64,000 nt of DNA. It comes from Anniella stebbinsi. Its lineage: Eukaryota > Chordata > Lepidosauria > Squamata > Anniellidae. The DNA lies in NCBI GenBank assembly GCA_029215795.1, contig JARDYH010000003.1, forward strand, positions 178,138,382-178,202,381. The letters are read 5' to 3'. This document shows, one piece after another, positions 31,149 to 41,215 of the stretch. The position numbers and the translations under genes are program-made. Position 1 is the first letter of the stretch, and every line of letters begins with the position of its first letter. The notes beneath the pieces were generated by a model. That model did no database searches and had not been told where the DNA came from. It worked only from the letters and a program-made list of their open reading frames with translations.

Positions 31149-31511
31149 TCAATGTTTCTATAACAGGCTTTCCCAAATGGAGGCACCTGATTCTAGGAGG
31201 GAGAAGGGGGAAGATGATACCAACAAGGTGTGGAAGGGGTGGAGGGAAATTGTGAGGAATCGTAACTGCTTTGCTTTCAGCGACACAAATTTGGCCAACA
31301 GCATTTGATCAAAGAAAGAGAAAACAGTGACAACCAATAGAAGGGAAGATTTATAGACTCGCTAGGAATCAAGAGAAGATGGAGTCAACCCTTTTGTGTC
31401 TTTTGCACACTTGCAACTGCTTGTGGAGAATGGCATATATTGTGTCGCTTCAGAGGGAAGAAGGTTTTACAGTTTATGAATATATAAAGCTGTTATATGC
31501 TGAATGTGACT

Positions 31512-31690
31512 AGGGATGTGTGGATCTGGCATTTCCCCTTTCTCCCGCATTCAATTTTGTTAAATTCTGATGTTTTTTTCTCTCCTGAAGAGGAATGTTG
31601 CAAACATTGGTAAATTCTTATCAAAGGCAAATTCTCATCCATCCTCGCCAGACAAATCCAATAGGTACAGCTATTCTTAGCCTGGCAAGG
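31512..31690. mobile_element. Possible hAT remnant, TAGGGATGTGTGGATC end
   Basis: TAGGGATGTGTGGATCTGGC resembles the ends at 43729 and 48383. The internal text AATTCTTATCAAAGGCAAAT, CTCATCCATCC resembles the right part of 33435-33580. The right end is missing. Confidence 0.4.
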
Positions 31691-31749
31691 ACCATGATGT
31701 ACCTGCCTGCCACATGTATCTGTTAAAGATGAGAAGGAGCCAATTAGGA

Positions 31750-31781
31750 AACACACACAGACACACACGCATGCACGCACG

Positions 31782-31826
<45 letters not shown>
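31750..31826. repeat. (CA)n(GA)n microsatellite
   Basis: ACACACACAG and ACGCACGC units lead into about 15 GA dinucleotides. Frames through it are artefacts. No other feature is recognised from 31827 to 32072. Confidence 0.95.
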
Positions 31827-31827
<1 letters not shown>

Positions 31828-32072
31828 CAGCAACCCCTATTAAGCCCTAACATAACTGAATACACAGCTATTCTAAGACCTAAGCACTCAAAGTCCTGGG
31901 TGTCACATTTCCAGAGTCTGAGCCTAGTAGTTTCATGTTTAAGGGTCTAAGAGTTCCAAGATGGTAAGCACAAACAGAGATCAGGAAAAAGGGAAGGTCT
32001 CAATAGTCCAGGTTACAGGTAAACAGGCTCCAAGGCAACACAACAAGCAGACAGAAGGAGGATCAGAGTCCA

Positions 32073-32592
32073 AGGACATATCCACACCAGGCAGTTATCC
32101 CGGGGTCAGATCGAGGTCGTTCCTGTGTATCCAACCGGGGATGACCTCTCACTTTCCCCGGGATATCTGTTTTCCTGGTTTTTCCCCATGGTCCTGGGAC
32201 AACCCCGAGGACCGCGGGTGGTGTGGCATGGGCTCCGGGGTCCTTCCTCCTCCCCATGAGTAGCAGGGCTTTGCAAATGGGCACAGAGCTGCATGGGGGG
32301 CTCCGTGCCCATCGAGGGTGGGGGGCAGCAGTTTCATCATCCCCAGGATAGCTGCTGGCACTTTTTGGCGCTGAGGTTCCCCCCTCCTTTTACTCACATT
32401 TTGCGGAGGATTGGGGTCACGCAATTGTGTGACCAGCCCCTCCTTCCCAACCCCCCCATATGCCATGCCGGACATCCCTCTTTCCTTCCGGGATGTTGCA
32501 CTGGCGTTTGGACTCTGGGGGAGGATACCAGAAGCCGGAAAACCCAAGATCCTCCCCCCATCCTGGAAAGCTCATAGGTGTAGATGAGCCCC
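32073..32592. mobile_element. MITE-T copy (520 bp)
   Basis: Left end AGGACATATCCACACCAGGC, right end GTGTAGATGAGCCCC. Shared blocks: GTTATCCCGGGGTC, GGGACAACCCCGAGGACCGC, GGACATCCCTCTTTCCTTCC, GGGGGAGGATACCAGAAGCC. It is moderately diverged. The overlapping 132- and 100-codon frames are chance. Confidence 0.82.
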
Positions 32593-33032
32593 AGGTTACA
32601 GGTGACAAGAAGGAGAGTCAGAGTTCAGTCCAGAAGTATTCACACCAAGAATCAGAGAAGGGATGCTAGATTAAGGAAACTGCTCAACATTGCTTCCAGC
32701 AATTCTCTAGCCTTAACTGCTGTTTTTATGCAGACGTTGTCAGAGCCTCACCCAAGCCTCAGCCATTAGTGACTGCATCTGAAAAGGTCCTCCTTGTGAG
32801 CAAGCCTCCTACATGCAAATAGACCTTTTCTCACAAGGAGGTCCCTCTGGCTCTGTGTAGCACTCCTTCTGAGTTTCTGTCTTTTCAGGCAGCATTTCTC
32901 CCAAGAGCTTGGTGGTTTCTCTGCCTCCACTCTTCAGGCAGAGTCCTTGTCCTCCACAGGTACTGCCCTCATGGTAGTCACCCCAAGGGTTTGTGCTCCT
33001 TCTGGTCTACTGGCAGAGCCTGGGCATTGCTG

Positions 33033-33040
33033 GTGATGGG
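33033..33040. repeat. 8-bp target site duplication (left) of hAT-D copy 3
   Basis: GTGATGGG precedes TAGGGTGACC and is repeated exactly at 33361-33368. Confidence 0.93.
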
Positions 33041-33360
33041 TAGGGTGACCAGATAAAATCCAGGTCAGGGCTCATGTAACTTTAACAGTTGTAGAGAAAA
33101 GGGAATTTCAGCCAGTGTCATTTGTATGCAATTAGTTCCTGGTGAAATTCCCTCTTCCTCACAACAGTTAAAGGTGCAGGCACTATACTAGAGTGACTAT
33201 ATACAAAAGAAGGCAGGGCCCCTGCAACTTTAACTGTTGTGAGGAAGAGGGAATTTCACCAGGAACTAATTGCATACAAATGACACTGGCTGAAATTAGC
33301 TTTTCTCTACAACTGTTAAAGTTACATGAGCCCTGACCTGGATTTTATCTGGCCACCCTA
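33041..33360 (-). mobile_element. hAT-D palindromic dimer, copy 3 (320 bp)
   Basis: Ends TAGGGTGACCAGATAAAATC and GATTTTATCTGGCCACCCTA, flanked by the exact 8-bp duplication GTGATGGG. The asymmetric centre is inverted relative to copies 1 and 2 (GTGCAGGCACTATACTAG, then TGACTATATACAAAAG), so the whole palindrome is inserted in the opposite orientation. This is the best-bounded copy and the main support for a hAT assignment. Confidence 0.92.
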
Positions 33361-33368
33361 GTGATGGG
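33361..33368. repeat. 8-bp target site duplication (right) of hAT-D copy 3
   Basis: GTGATGGG follows GGCCACCCTA and equals 33033-33040. Confidence 0.93.
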
Positions 33369-33434
33369 TGGTTCCTGGTCCTCCAGCTCTTCCTCCTCTG
33401 AGGAGTCTTCCAAGGGAGGTATGACACTGGACCT

Positions 33435-33580
33435 GGATGAGCGAATTTGCCAATTTTGGTTTCCCCCATTTTCAATTGATTTAAATCTTGAGTACATTTA
33501 GTGCCAAATATGGAGAACTTTATGAGTTTTGGTAAATGCTTATCAAAATTGAACAGAAATGAAATTCTCACCCATCTCTA
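33435..33580. mobile_element. Short hAT-like remnant ending CACCCATCTCTA
   Basis: It starts TGGATGAGCGAATTTGCC and ends AATTCTCACCCATCTCTA. These are imperfect inverted ends of the TAGRGATG type seen at 48383-48799. Internal AT-rich text (GCTTATCAAAATTGAACAG) is similar to 31600-31640. Confidence 0.5.
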
Positions 33581-34494
33581 AATGAGACTATTATTTTATC
33601 TAGGCTAGTACATAAGAGAATTTTCCTAAGGCCTTTGGCTGAGGTCTTTCCAGTTGTGTTTTTCTGGTAGAGGCAGAAGGAATTTGTGGCCTTCTGTGTG
33701 CAAAGCATGTGTTCTACTCCCAAGTTATGGTTACCCTTTAAAAAATGTCATGGACTGAGAGAGCACATCCAATACAGCTTTAATCTTGGGTATCACAAGG
33801 TCTATTTCTGCACTTCTGGCTTCCTACTGTGTACATAGAGTTATTCTGGTATTTATTCATTTTTTTTAAAAAAAACTTGTCCATCCTTGTGGTGTATAAG
33901 GGTATGATCAACATTGTCTCATGGATCTAAATTTTGAATGTTGAACATGAACTGGTAATATTGACAACAGTGATCAAATCTGTGCAAGCATAAGGTGTGT
34001 GTGTGTGTGTGTGATGTTTAACTTTGCTGCACAGTTATCCGGTAACATAAGTCAGTTTGTTGCTGTTTATACAAGGACCATACACTATTGTATAACTAAC
34101 CAGAGCCAGATGGTGTCCTCAAGTCTTGTTTTGGATAATTGGGTCATTTGTTTTTCCTCCAACATGATATTATTTCACCACCCTCTCATAAAAGCTTTTC
34201 AGAAAATTACCCTCCATCAGTGCAGAAAACAGCTGGAATGTATTGTGTGTGTGTGTGGAATTCTTATCTGAAATGTGTACACCAAGAATCTCATTTATAT
34301 TTTCCTAATTTGAACCCCCCCTCCCCAACGTCCAGTCATAGATGTTGTAATTTTTATTTAGGGTTTTATTACAAACAAACAAACAAACAAACAGGGGGGA
34401 AAAGAAAATGCAGAAGTGCTAAGTTTGCTCAGCTGATGGTTGCAGTTATTGTCTTATAATGTATCAGTGAAATTTAAAAGATTGGCTAGATCTA
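33581..34494. other. Unassigned; (GT)n and (CAAA)n runs
   Basis: A (GT)n occurs at about 33993-34011, a shorter GT run near 34243, and an ACAAACAA run at 34371-34392. No gene or family is recognised. Confidence 0.45.
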
Positions 34495-34847
34495 GAGGAT
34501 CATCAGATAGGGAAAATCATGTTCCCTACCATCACTTCCCCTCACCCTGCTTCTGTCCTACAATACTTCCTCTTTCTTTATATGGGGAAGAAAGAGGAAG
34601 TAAACAATGACTGTGTGGCCCATTCAGTGGGTGTTTCTATCCTGCTGCTTTCCCTGCACATTGCAGGAAATGGCGGCATGTTTCACTACAGCTGAAAAAG
34701 TCAGATTTTCTGGGTCTTTTTTTGTGATGGGAAAATGAGCAGAAGCACATGAGGTGCGTGCGAGGTTGACTATGTCATCAAAAGGACCTGCAAAAAACCA
34801 TGAGCAGCCAGTAACAAGTATACGATAAAACACTCATCTAATGACAC
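34495..34847. mobile_element. TIR-H element (GATCATCAGAT ends), copy 1
   Basis: Left AGAGGATCATCAGATAGGG, right ACTCATCTAATGACACTCC, which are imperfect inverted ends. The body (AAAATCATGTTCCCTACCAT, TACTTCCTCTTTCTT, CACATTGCAGGAAATGG) matches the two outer parts of the interrupted copy at 34996-37461. The two copies stand nearly in tandem, about 150 bp apart. It is non-coding. Confidence 0.7.
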
Positions 34848-34869
34848 TCCTACATTGCTGCTTTATAGA

Positions 34870-34995
34870 GGCATTGAAGTGCACTGATAACTGTTACAGC
34901 ACACTACACATTCTATGTATTGCTTTCATTTACTTTTTATTCCACATTATCCAAAATATTGCAACAAATGTTATTGTGAGTCCTACAAAGTATAA
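34870..34995 (+). repeat. REP-U, left half (interrupted copy)
   Basis: The stretch TTTATTCCACATTATCC, GCAACAAATGTTATTG, GTCCTACAAAGTATAA matches bases 25-84 of the window. The repeat breaks at GTATAA and resumes at about 37462. Confidence 0.75.
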
Positions 34996-35475
34996 GAGCA
35001 TCATCACACGGGGAAAAATCATGTTTCCTTACCATTGCTTCTCCGTCCCCGCTTTTGTCCTTCATTACTTCCTCTTTCTTTCTGGAGAGGAAATAGGAAG
35101 TAAATAAAGACCATGTGGCCCATTCGGGGTGTTGTGTTTCCCGTTCCCTCTGACATTCGCATGTGCTGGCAAACTGACATGGGACACTCACATCAGTCAG
35201 ACTTCTTTTATTGAAGGAAATCTCACAGTGAAAAGCTTAATGGTTATACACTTCAGAAACACTGAAAGTTGATTGATGGTCAGACAGCTTTAGGCTCCAA
35301 GATAATGTACAGTCAAAATGCTACTCACTATGATAACAACCTGGTTTCCCAATTGCAATCTAAACGGTTCGAAAAACAGGTTCCAAACCTGACCAAGGGA
35401 GGGAAAAGATTCCTCATACGATCCTTCAGGCAATCACAATGGGACATTCTTGAAAGGCTTAACCAACCAACAATA

Positions 35476-35802
35476 CTTGAAAGGTTGTCACACAGAGGAG
35501 GGCCAGGATCTCTTCTTGATCATCCCAGAGTGCAGGACACGGAATAATGGGCTGAAGTTACAGGAAGCCAGATTCTGGATGGACATCAGGAAAAACTTCC
35601 TGACTGTTAGAGCAGCATGACAATGGAACCAATTACCTAGGGAGGTAATGGGCTCTTCTACACTAGAGGCATTCAGGAGGCAGCTAAACAGCCACCTGTT
35701 AGGTATGTTTTAAGGTGGAATCCTGCATTGAGCAGGGGGATGGACTCAATGGCCTTATGGGCCCCTTCCAACTCTACTATTCTATGATTCTATGATTCTA
35801 TA
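35476..35802 (+). mobile_element. CR1 LINE 3' end, sense
   Basis: It has the typical CR1 text: GGGCCAGGATCTCTTCTTGA, GGACATCAGGAAAAACTTCC, TGACTGTTAGAGCAGC, GGCATTCAGGAGGCAGCT, TGGACTCAATGGCCTTATGG, GGCCCCTTCCAACTC. It ends in the CR1 hallmark ATTCTATG octamer repeat. It is 5'-truncated with only the last part of ORF2 and the 3' region. It is inserted in the LTR at 35130-37236. Confidence 0.93.
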
Positions 35803-36357
35803 ACCATGCCTAGGGAGCAAGTCCAAACGTGGATCATTCATTGGTAACTCGAGGAACATGGCCACAGCCAAACCAAGATCACAGTGAAGGTAAAAATCTC
35901 AGGCACAAGAACTCCCATGCAGCTGCTTTAGCACTGGGAATTCCCTGTCACTTGAGTCTGCAGAGAAAAAGTCCAAAAAAATAAATTAAAAAAAATCAAC
36001 CCCAGTCTACCGTTACATTGAGTAGTTGATGAACAAACACACACAATCCACAACAAATGAGAGTTCAAGTCTATGAAAAGCCTCACAGTACTTTTCATGG
36101 CACAGTCCTTAGAAATCCAAAGTTCAAATAGCAGAGAGTCCATGTGCAGAGTGTTTTCAAAGTCCCAAACAGAGATGGATCCAAACAGGGAGGGATTTGG
36201 TGCTATGAGTTGAAAGATGATCCTAGCAAAGGCTCCACGCCTTTGCTCCAGCTTATAAAGGGAGGCGTAGGCCTGTTCAAAACCACTTGACAGACAGGGG
36301 CTCGGTCCGTAAATCATGCCTGTGTCCAAACAGGGTGGCACTGCTCAGCTCACCAAG

Positions 36358-36702
36358 GTCCCCTCTACAAGGATTCGCTTTTGCGCCCGGTTAGCCGATT
36401 ATGCGCATAATCGCTGAAGCGCATTTACACCTAATCCCTCTGCACGAGAGGCGGCAAAGCGCATTAACGGATGACCAAAATGCGCTTTACAAGTCGTTAA
36501 TGCGCATAAGCGCTTGTTCACATAGTCAAAATGCGCTTTAACGGACGGAGCAAAATAAAACTCGCGATTTAACGCGCATTCGATAATGCGCATAATCGGG
36601 GAGATAACGCGCCTCTACGCCCGATTTGCGCTCCGTTCTTGTAGAGGTAATTTTTTTAATGCGCCTTGAAAGAGCTTTAAATGCCTCTTGTAGATGCACC
36701 CC
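36358..36702. mobile_element. GCGC-rich MITE, copy 1 (345 bp)
   Basis: It is inserted in the LTR with AAG on both sides (36355-36357 and 36703-36705). The ends are GTCCCCTCTACAAGGATTCG and TGCCTCTTGTAGATGCACCCC. The interior is packed with GCGCATT, ATGCGCAT, TTATGCGC and AACGCGC words, so CpG density is very high for an AT-rich genome. It matches 40859-41215. GGGG-type ends with a 3-bp duplication suggest a Harbinger-like element. Confidence 0.8.
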
Positions 36703-36834
36703 AAGATGATGCTACAATCTGAGTGCATCCTTCAAGAAGCCCCCCACTTTCTAAACAGTTTCCCAGGGAACTCTAACCAGCTCAAGGCCAGAGGGCGTGG
36801 TGTGTTTGAACTTTTTCCCTGAGAATCATGACAG

Positions 36835-37154
36835 TAGGGTGACCAGATAAAATCCAGGTCAGGGCTCATGTAACTTTAACAGTTGTAGAGAAAAGGGAAT
36901 TTCAGCCAGTGTCATTTGTATGCAATTAGTTCCTGGTGAAATTCCCTCTTCATCACAACAGCTAAAGTTGCAGGCACTATACTAGAGTGACCATATACAA
37001 AAGAAGGCAGGGCCCCTGCAACTTTAACTGTTGTGATGAAGAGGGAATATCACCAGGAACTAATTGAATACAAATGACACTGGCTGAAATCCCCTTTTCT
37101 CTACAACTGTTAAAGTTACAGGAGCCCTGACCTGGATTTTATCTGGTCACCCTA
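36835..37154 (-). mobile_element. hAT-D palindromic dimer, copy 4 (320 bp)
   Basis: Ends TAGGGTGACCAGATAAAATC and GATTTTATCTGGTCACCCTA. The flanks CATGACAG (36827-36834) and CCTGACAG (37155-37162) match at seven of eight positions. The centre has the same orientation as copy 3. It is the innermost layer of the nest at 34.9-37.5 kb, inserted in the LTR. Confidence 0.9.
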
Positions 37155-37461
37155 CCTGACAGAGATAAGCTTGCACAGACATTCCAAATTAATTGTAATA
37201 AATGCAACTACAACTTGCTGAAACTTATACCTGACATTGGGGCTGTTTTTGTTGTGCCACTTTTCCTGCACACAGCAGGAGATCGTGGCACATTCTGCTT
37301 TTTAAAAAAAGTTGGATTAAAAGGAATCTATTTTGTGACAGAAAAACGAGCTGAAGGAGTGGAAGGCGGACGGGAGGTGGATGTCATCGTCTAAAGGATG
37401 CGCGAACATCCGTAACTGGGCAGTAGTGAGAGTGTGATAAAACACTCATTTGATGATGTCC

Positions 37462-37531
37462 TAAATGTGCAAGAGGAATATACTGTTACCACAGTGGGAT
37501 TAAAATGATTTGACACAGGGTGTAGATCTAG
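37462..37531 (+). repeat. REP-U, right half (interrupted copy)
   Basis: GTGCAAGAGGAATATACTG, TTACCACAGTGGGATT, ATGATTTGACACAGGGTG, TAGATC matches bases 85-147 and continues the half that ends at 34995. Confidence 0.75.
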
Positions 37532-37665
37532 CATTGGTCATTCTTAAAAATGTATGTCCGAGAGTCAGATTGCAAACGTACAAAATTTGGATTCTGAAAT
37601 TATCTATTTGTGCAAAATTTCATTTCAGCTCCACTGTCTATTGCCATCTTTCATTCTGAAACATT

Positions 37666-38173
37666 GGCTCAGTTCGGATGACATATTAAGCAACGGAGGG
37701 GTAAATAACATACTGACCATGCGTTAGGCCGGAGGAGCTCCACAGAAGACACACTGCAGCCAGCGCTGCTCGGAACCAGCAAATGCCCCGGCTGCAAGGA
37801 ACTTGCGGTGGCCATTTTGGTTGCAGCCTCTCCTCCGTGTGTCCCCCAGCCGTATCCCAGCATGCACCATGAGTTCTGCCGGCTGCATAGAGCGGCTGTG
37901 GTTTTTTGGCTGCTCTAGGCAGCAGAACTCTATTCCGAAACGGAATAGTCCACGGAGAGAGGGGGGGCTGAATTCAGATGACACTTTAAACAACGGGGCT
38001 TCGGGCTAAACAACATGCAAGCCCGTTGTTTCGCTCCGTTGTTTAAAGTGCCTGATTAACGTACTGTCAGTTGAGTGTGCGTTGTGTGCTGCCCTCCAGA
38101 CGACACGATAAGCAACACAACTGACGATTGTTCCCCCCCCTCTGTTGCCTAATGTGTCGTCTGAACTGAGCCA
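37666..38173. mobile_element. TIR element GGCTCAGTTCGGATGACA, with a related inner inverted repeat
   Basis: Outer ends GGCTCAGTTCGGATGACAT, ATTAAGCAAC and GTTGCCTAATGTGTCGTCTG, AACTGAGCC form a ~30-bp inverted repeat, with ATT on both sides. An inner inverted pair, GACACTTTAAACAACGGGG (about 37979) and TTGTTTAAAGTG (38039-38050), resembles the outer ends. This suggests a nested or recombined relative. It is non-coding. Confidence 0.75.
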
Positions 38174-40082
38174 TTGTCAAGAGATTGGCCCTCATGTGGA
38201 ACACAATCAGGAACTGAATCCATAGTGAAGCCCCTGTAGTTGCTAGGCTGGATCTTGAATAGTCCTTGGAATAGCTCTGTTGACACACTGTTGATTAAAA
38301 TAGTAGGCAGGCCAGATTGGCTCCCAAAGTCAAAACATATGTTAACAGGAGTGGCAAAACCAAAAGCTGAAGGTGTGGGTGCTGCTCACTCTCTGCTTGC
38401 AAGTAGCCATCTGCAGCTCCTGTGCAAATTTAAGACAAAATGAATAATTCCCCTTGGGCACTGGGTGACTTCCACAGGACACTGGGACAACCCATTTCCT
38501 TTGCCTTAACCCTTTAGCCCACACCATCAGCTATGCGTCTTCTTCCTTTGTCTTCCTTGGTGCTTCTCCCTCCCTCCTTTAGCCAAAATTTAGACAGGCA
38601 GGGACCTGTCTGTTATGCTTATGAAAGTCTGTAAAACGCCATGTACCTGGATGTATACATCGATACATATACATAGATAAACATAACAATTTCCAGTTCT
38701 CTGGTGCGTTATAATTTCCATTGTCATCTTTCCAGGTATTTTTTTTAAAATATCAGAACAACCAGAACATTACTATTACTCACACTATGCATCACAATCA
38801 GACTAGTCTACTTTCCCCAAGCTCACTTGTTTATGCATTTCCCCTTCTGCCCCACTCCTTTGCTTTCTCTTGATCCACATGACAAGATTTGGCTGAATAC
38901 CTGACCTGTTTGTGCAGCTTGATTATGAAACCTGTACAGTCTTGGCCCTGGCAATATTGCTTTGATTTGACTTCTGGCTTCCTAACCCTGTGCTCTTCTG
39001 TCCATGGCTATAAGTTACTGTCTCTTTGGAGCAAAGCTGAATGGATCTACTTTTGCTCTCTTGATATTTTACCTGAAAGTGCACAATGACCTTTCAGTGC
39101 GCTGCCTTCATTTCACCTCTGCTACATCATGTTCACAAACTGAAAAAGAAGCAAGATTTGATTATTTCAGTCAGCAGACACTGCAATTGGGAGAAAAAGA
39201 AGAACAGCAGTATGAAATGCTTTGGAGAGAAACGTGAATAAGGGCCTTGATTTTGCCAGCTGGACTCTCTCCAGTGAAATAGTGTCTTTGGCTGTTACAC
39301 ATGCAGAACCCCTAGGTGGCTTTGTGCTTTATCACATGGACACAAGCAGCAGGGAATGGAGATGTCTAAGGAAAAATAACATTATGGATATGCAGTGGGA
39401 AAGCTCTGTATGCTATTCCCTTTGGGTATGCCCTGCTGTGATCTCATTAAATTCCCATTTAGCTTTAGAGGGAAAGAAATACAAAATTGGGCTCCAAGTT
39501 TAAAAGAGCAATCCTTTTCCTGCTGAAGCCTGCTTGGTTGGAATAGAATAATTACATCCCCATGTGCCACTGGAGACCAAAGTTTTAGTGGTGTAGGGAA
39601 TCCATACCCATGGAGGACCACCAATCTGAACTGATCGCAAGGGGTGAAAAGTAACGACAGGTGAGCTCTGCATGGTTGATGTTGAATTGTCTAGGAAATA
39701 AATGAAAGTACTTCCCCCACCCCAAAAAATCAGGAACTAGGTCCCCTTATTTCTAACCCAATCTGAATTTGGCCACCTAACTCCACCACTCACCAGCTCC
39801 AAACAATCATTTTCAATAGGGGTGTGTGGAGGCATGTGAGGCTCCATGATCATAGCTTTACATCTTATCTCCAGCTGCAAATGACACTTGGCCAATGTGA
39901 GGTCTTGCCCATGAGAATCCTTCTGGTCTGATGAACTACCTCTTGCAGCCTAGCCACCATTTTGCTTTCTTTGCAATGTCCTGGACCAAAGCATTTGGGA
40001 GTGGGGTGTGTGTGAAAATTGCACACGCCCAAAAAATGGTGGAGAATCTTCAGAGAACAGTTGGAACAAAGGTCCTCTTTTC
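38174..40082. other. No recognisable gene or repeat
   Basis: Mixed-composition interval. Short frames lack domains. It may be single-copy DNA. Confidence 0.4.

Positions 40083-40130
<48 letters not shown>
40083..40130. repeat. (GT)n(GA)n microsatellite
   Basis: About ten GT units run directly into about 13 GA units. Confidence 0.95.
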
Positions 40131-40135
<5 letters not shown>

Positions 40136-40442
40136 TATCTTTTGAGAAATGTCAGCTCACTTCTAATTCTACTGCAGTGACATCCCTCCTTTAGATTGTC
40201 TATGGGACAGAAAGAAGTTACATCCATGAAAACTCATGATTAGGGGGAAACTCTTTTTCTCCACAATCATCTTTCCCCAAGAGTCCTCTTCTGGGTGGGC
40301 ATCTCCCTCCCAGTTTATTTGGGATTCCGCCTCTCTTGCTTTCTCTTGGACCGCAAAGATGCTCCCCACTGCCTGAGGGAGTCCCATCACTACAGACTTC
40401 CCAGTATCAGTTGCATCACTGATCTAAAAGCACCTGCAATTC

Positions 40443-40827
40443 TAGGGTGGCCATTGTGTCCTACATTACAGAGAACAGTCCTCTATGGGACTTTTCAGAG
40501 GACAGTCCTGCGTTTGAAGGGCTGCGCAGTCCAAGCACAGTTTAAACATAAAACCCCATAAGAAGAGAGAGCAGAGAGGGGCCTTGAAGTTCCCCATCAA
40601 CAGTTAGCACCTGGATAGCAGACTGAGTGGGTACACAGGTCATCCGGTCGCAACCTTTCCCACAATGTGACATGTACTGTATTTTCCATTTAAATTATAG
40701 TGATTATTTCTAAATTTGAGTCTATACATATAAATTAGTATGTTCAAATCTTATGCAAAACTATGCCCTCTTTTGTCATCTTCTTTGGTGATGCATTTCC
40801 TCTTGCTTTGTGTAGCTGGCAACCTTA
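40443..40827. mobile_element. TIR element TAGGGTGGCCA, copy 2
   Basis: Left end TAGGGTGGCCATTGTGTCC, right end AGCTGGCAACCTTA (degenerate). The body matches 9068-9401 (AGTTTAAACATAAAACCCCA, CCCATCAACAGTTAGCACC, GGATAGCAGAC, CTTTGGTGATGC). This copy keeps the left end that the other lacks. It is non-coding. Flanking 8-mers do not match clearly. Confidence 0.7.
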
Positions 40828-40858
40828 TGATTTGACCCCCCCCCCCAAAACAGATCCA

Positions 40859-41215
40859 GGCCCCCTCCACAAGGATGCGCTTTTGCGCCCGGTTCCGGGA
40901 TTATGCGCATTATCGCGGAGGCGCATTTACGCCTAATCCCTCTGCACGGGAGGCGGCGAGAGGCGGCGAAGCGCATTAATTCATGTCCAAAAAGTGCTTT
41001 AGAAGACGTTAACGCGCATAATCGCTTGTTCACACCGCGATAATGCGCTTTAACGGCCGGAGAAAAATAAAAGTCGCTATTTAACGCGCATTCAAAAATG
41101 CGCATTATCGGGGAAATAACGCGCCTGTACGCCCGTTTTGCGCTCCGCTGGTGTGGAGGTAAAATTTATAATGAGCCTCTAAGGCTCATTAAACGTCTCG
41201 TGTGGAGGAGGCCCC
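40859..41215. mobile_element. GCGC-rich MITE, copy 2 (357 bp)
   Basis: Ends GGCCCCCTCCACAAGGATGC and CTCGTGTGGAGGAGGCCCC. The CpG-rich interior matches copy 1 in order (TTTTGCGCCCGGTT, GGCGCATTTACGCCTAATCC, AACGCGCATTC, AACGCGCCTGTACGCCC). It has a small internal duplication, GAGGCGGC(G/A), not seen in copy 1. It is non-coding. Confidence 0.82.

Larger units (their letters stand above)
35130..37236 (-). mobile_element. Solo LTR, antisense, carrying three insertions
   Basis: It is homologous along its length to the clean LTR at 57450-58549. Shared blocks include CTTCTTTTATTG, TCTATGAAAAGCC followed by CTTTTCATGGCA, and AACAGGGTGGCAC. It starts TGTTGTGTTTCCCG and ends near ACCTGACA. Subtracting the CR1, the GCGC-rich MITE and the hAT-D dimer leaves about 1.1 kb, the length of the clean copy. 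No internal retroviral region or second LTR adjoins, so it is a solo LTR. The flanks TTCGGGG and TTGGGG are only near-matching. Confidence 0.78.
34996..37461. mobile_element. TIR-H element, copy 2, split by a solo LTR
   Basis: The left end GAGCATCATCACACGGGG and right end CATTTGATGATGTCC are inverted copies (GAGCATCATCA against GGACATCATCA). The element is inserted in REP-U and flanked by TAA on both sides (34993-34995, allowing for the boundary G, and 37462-37464). A 3-bp TAA duplication is the PIF/Harbinger signature, so that class is possible. Most of its length is the LTR at 35130-37236; only about 360 bp are its own. It is non-coding. Confidence 0.7.
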
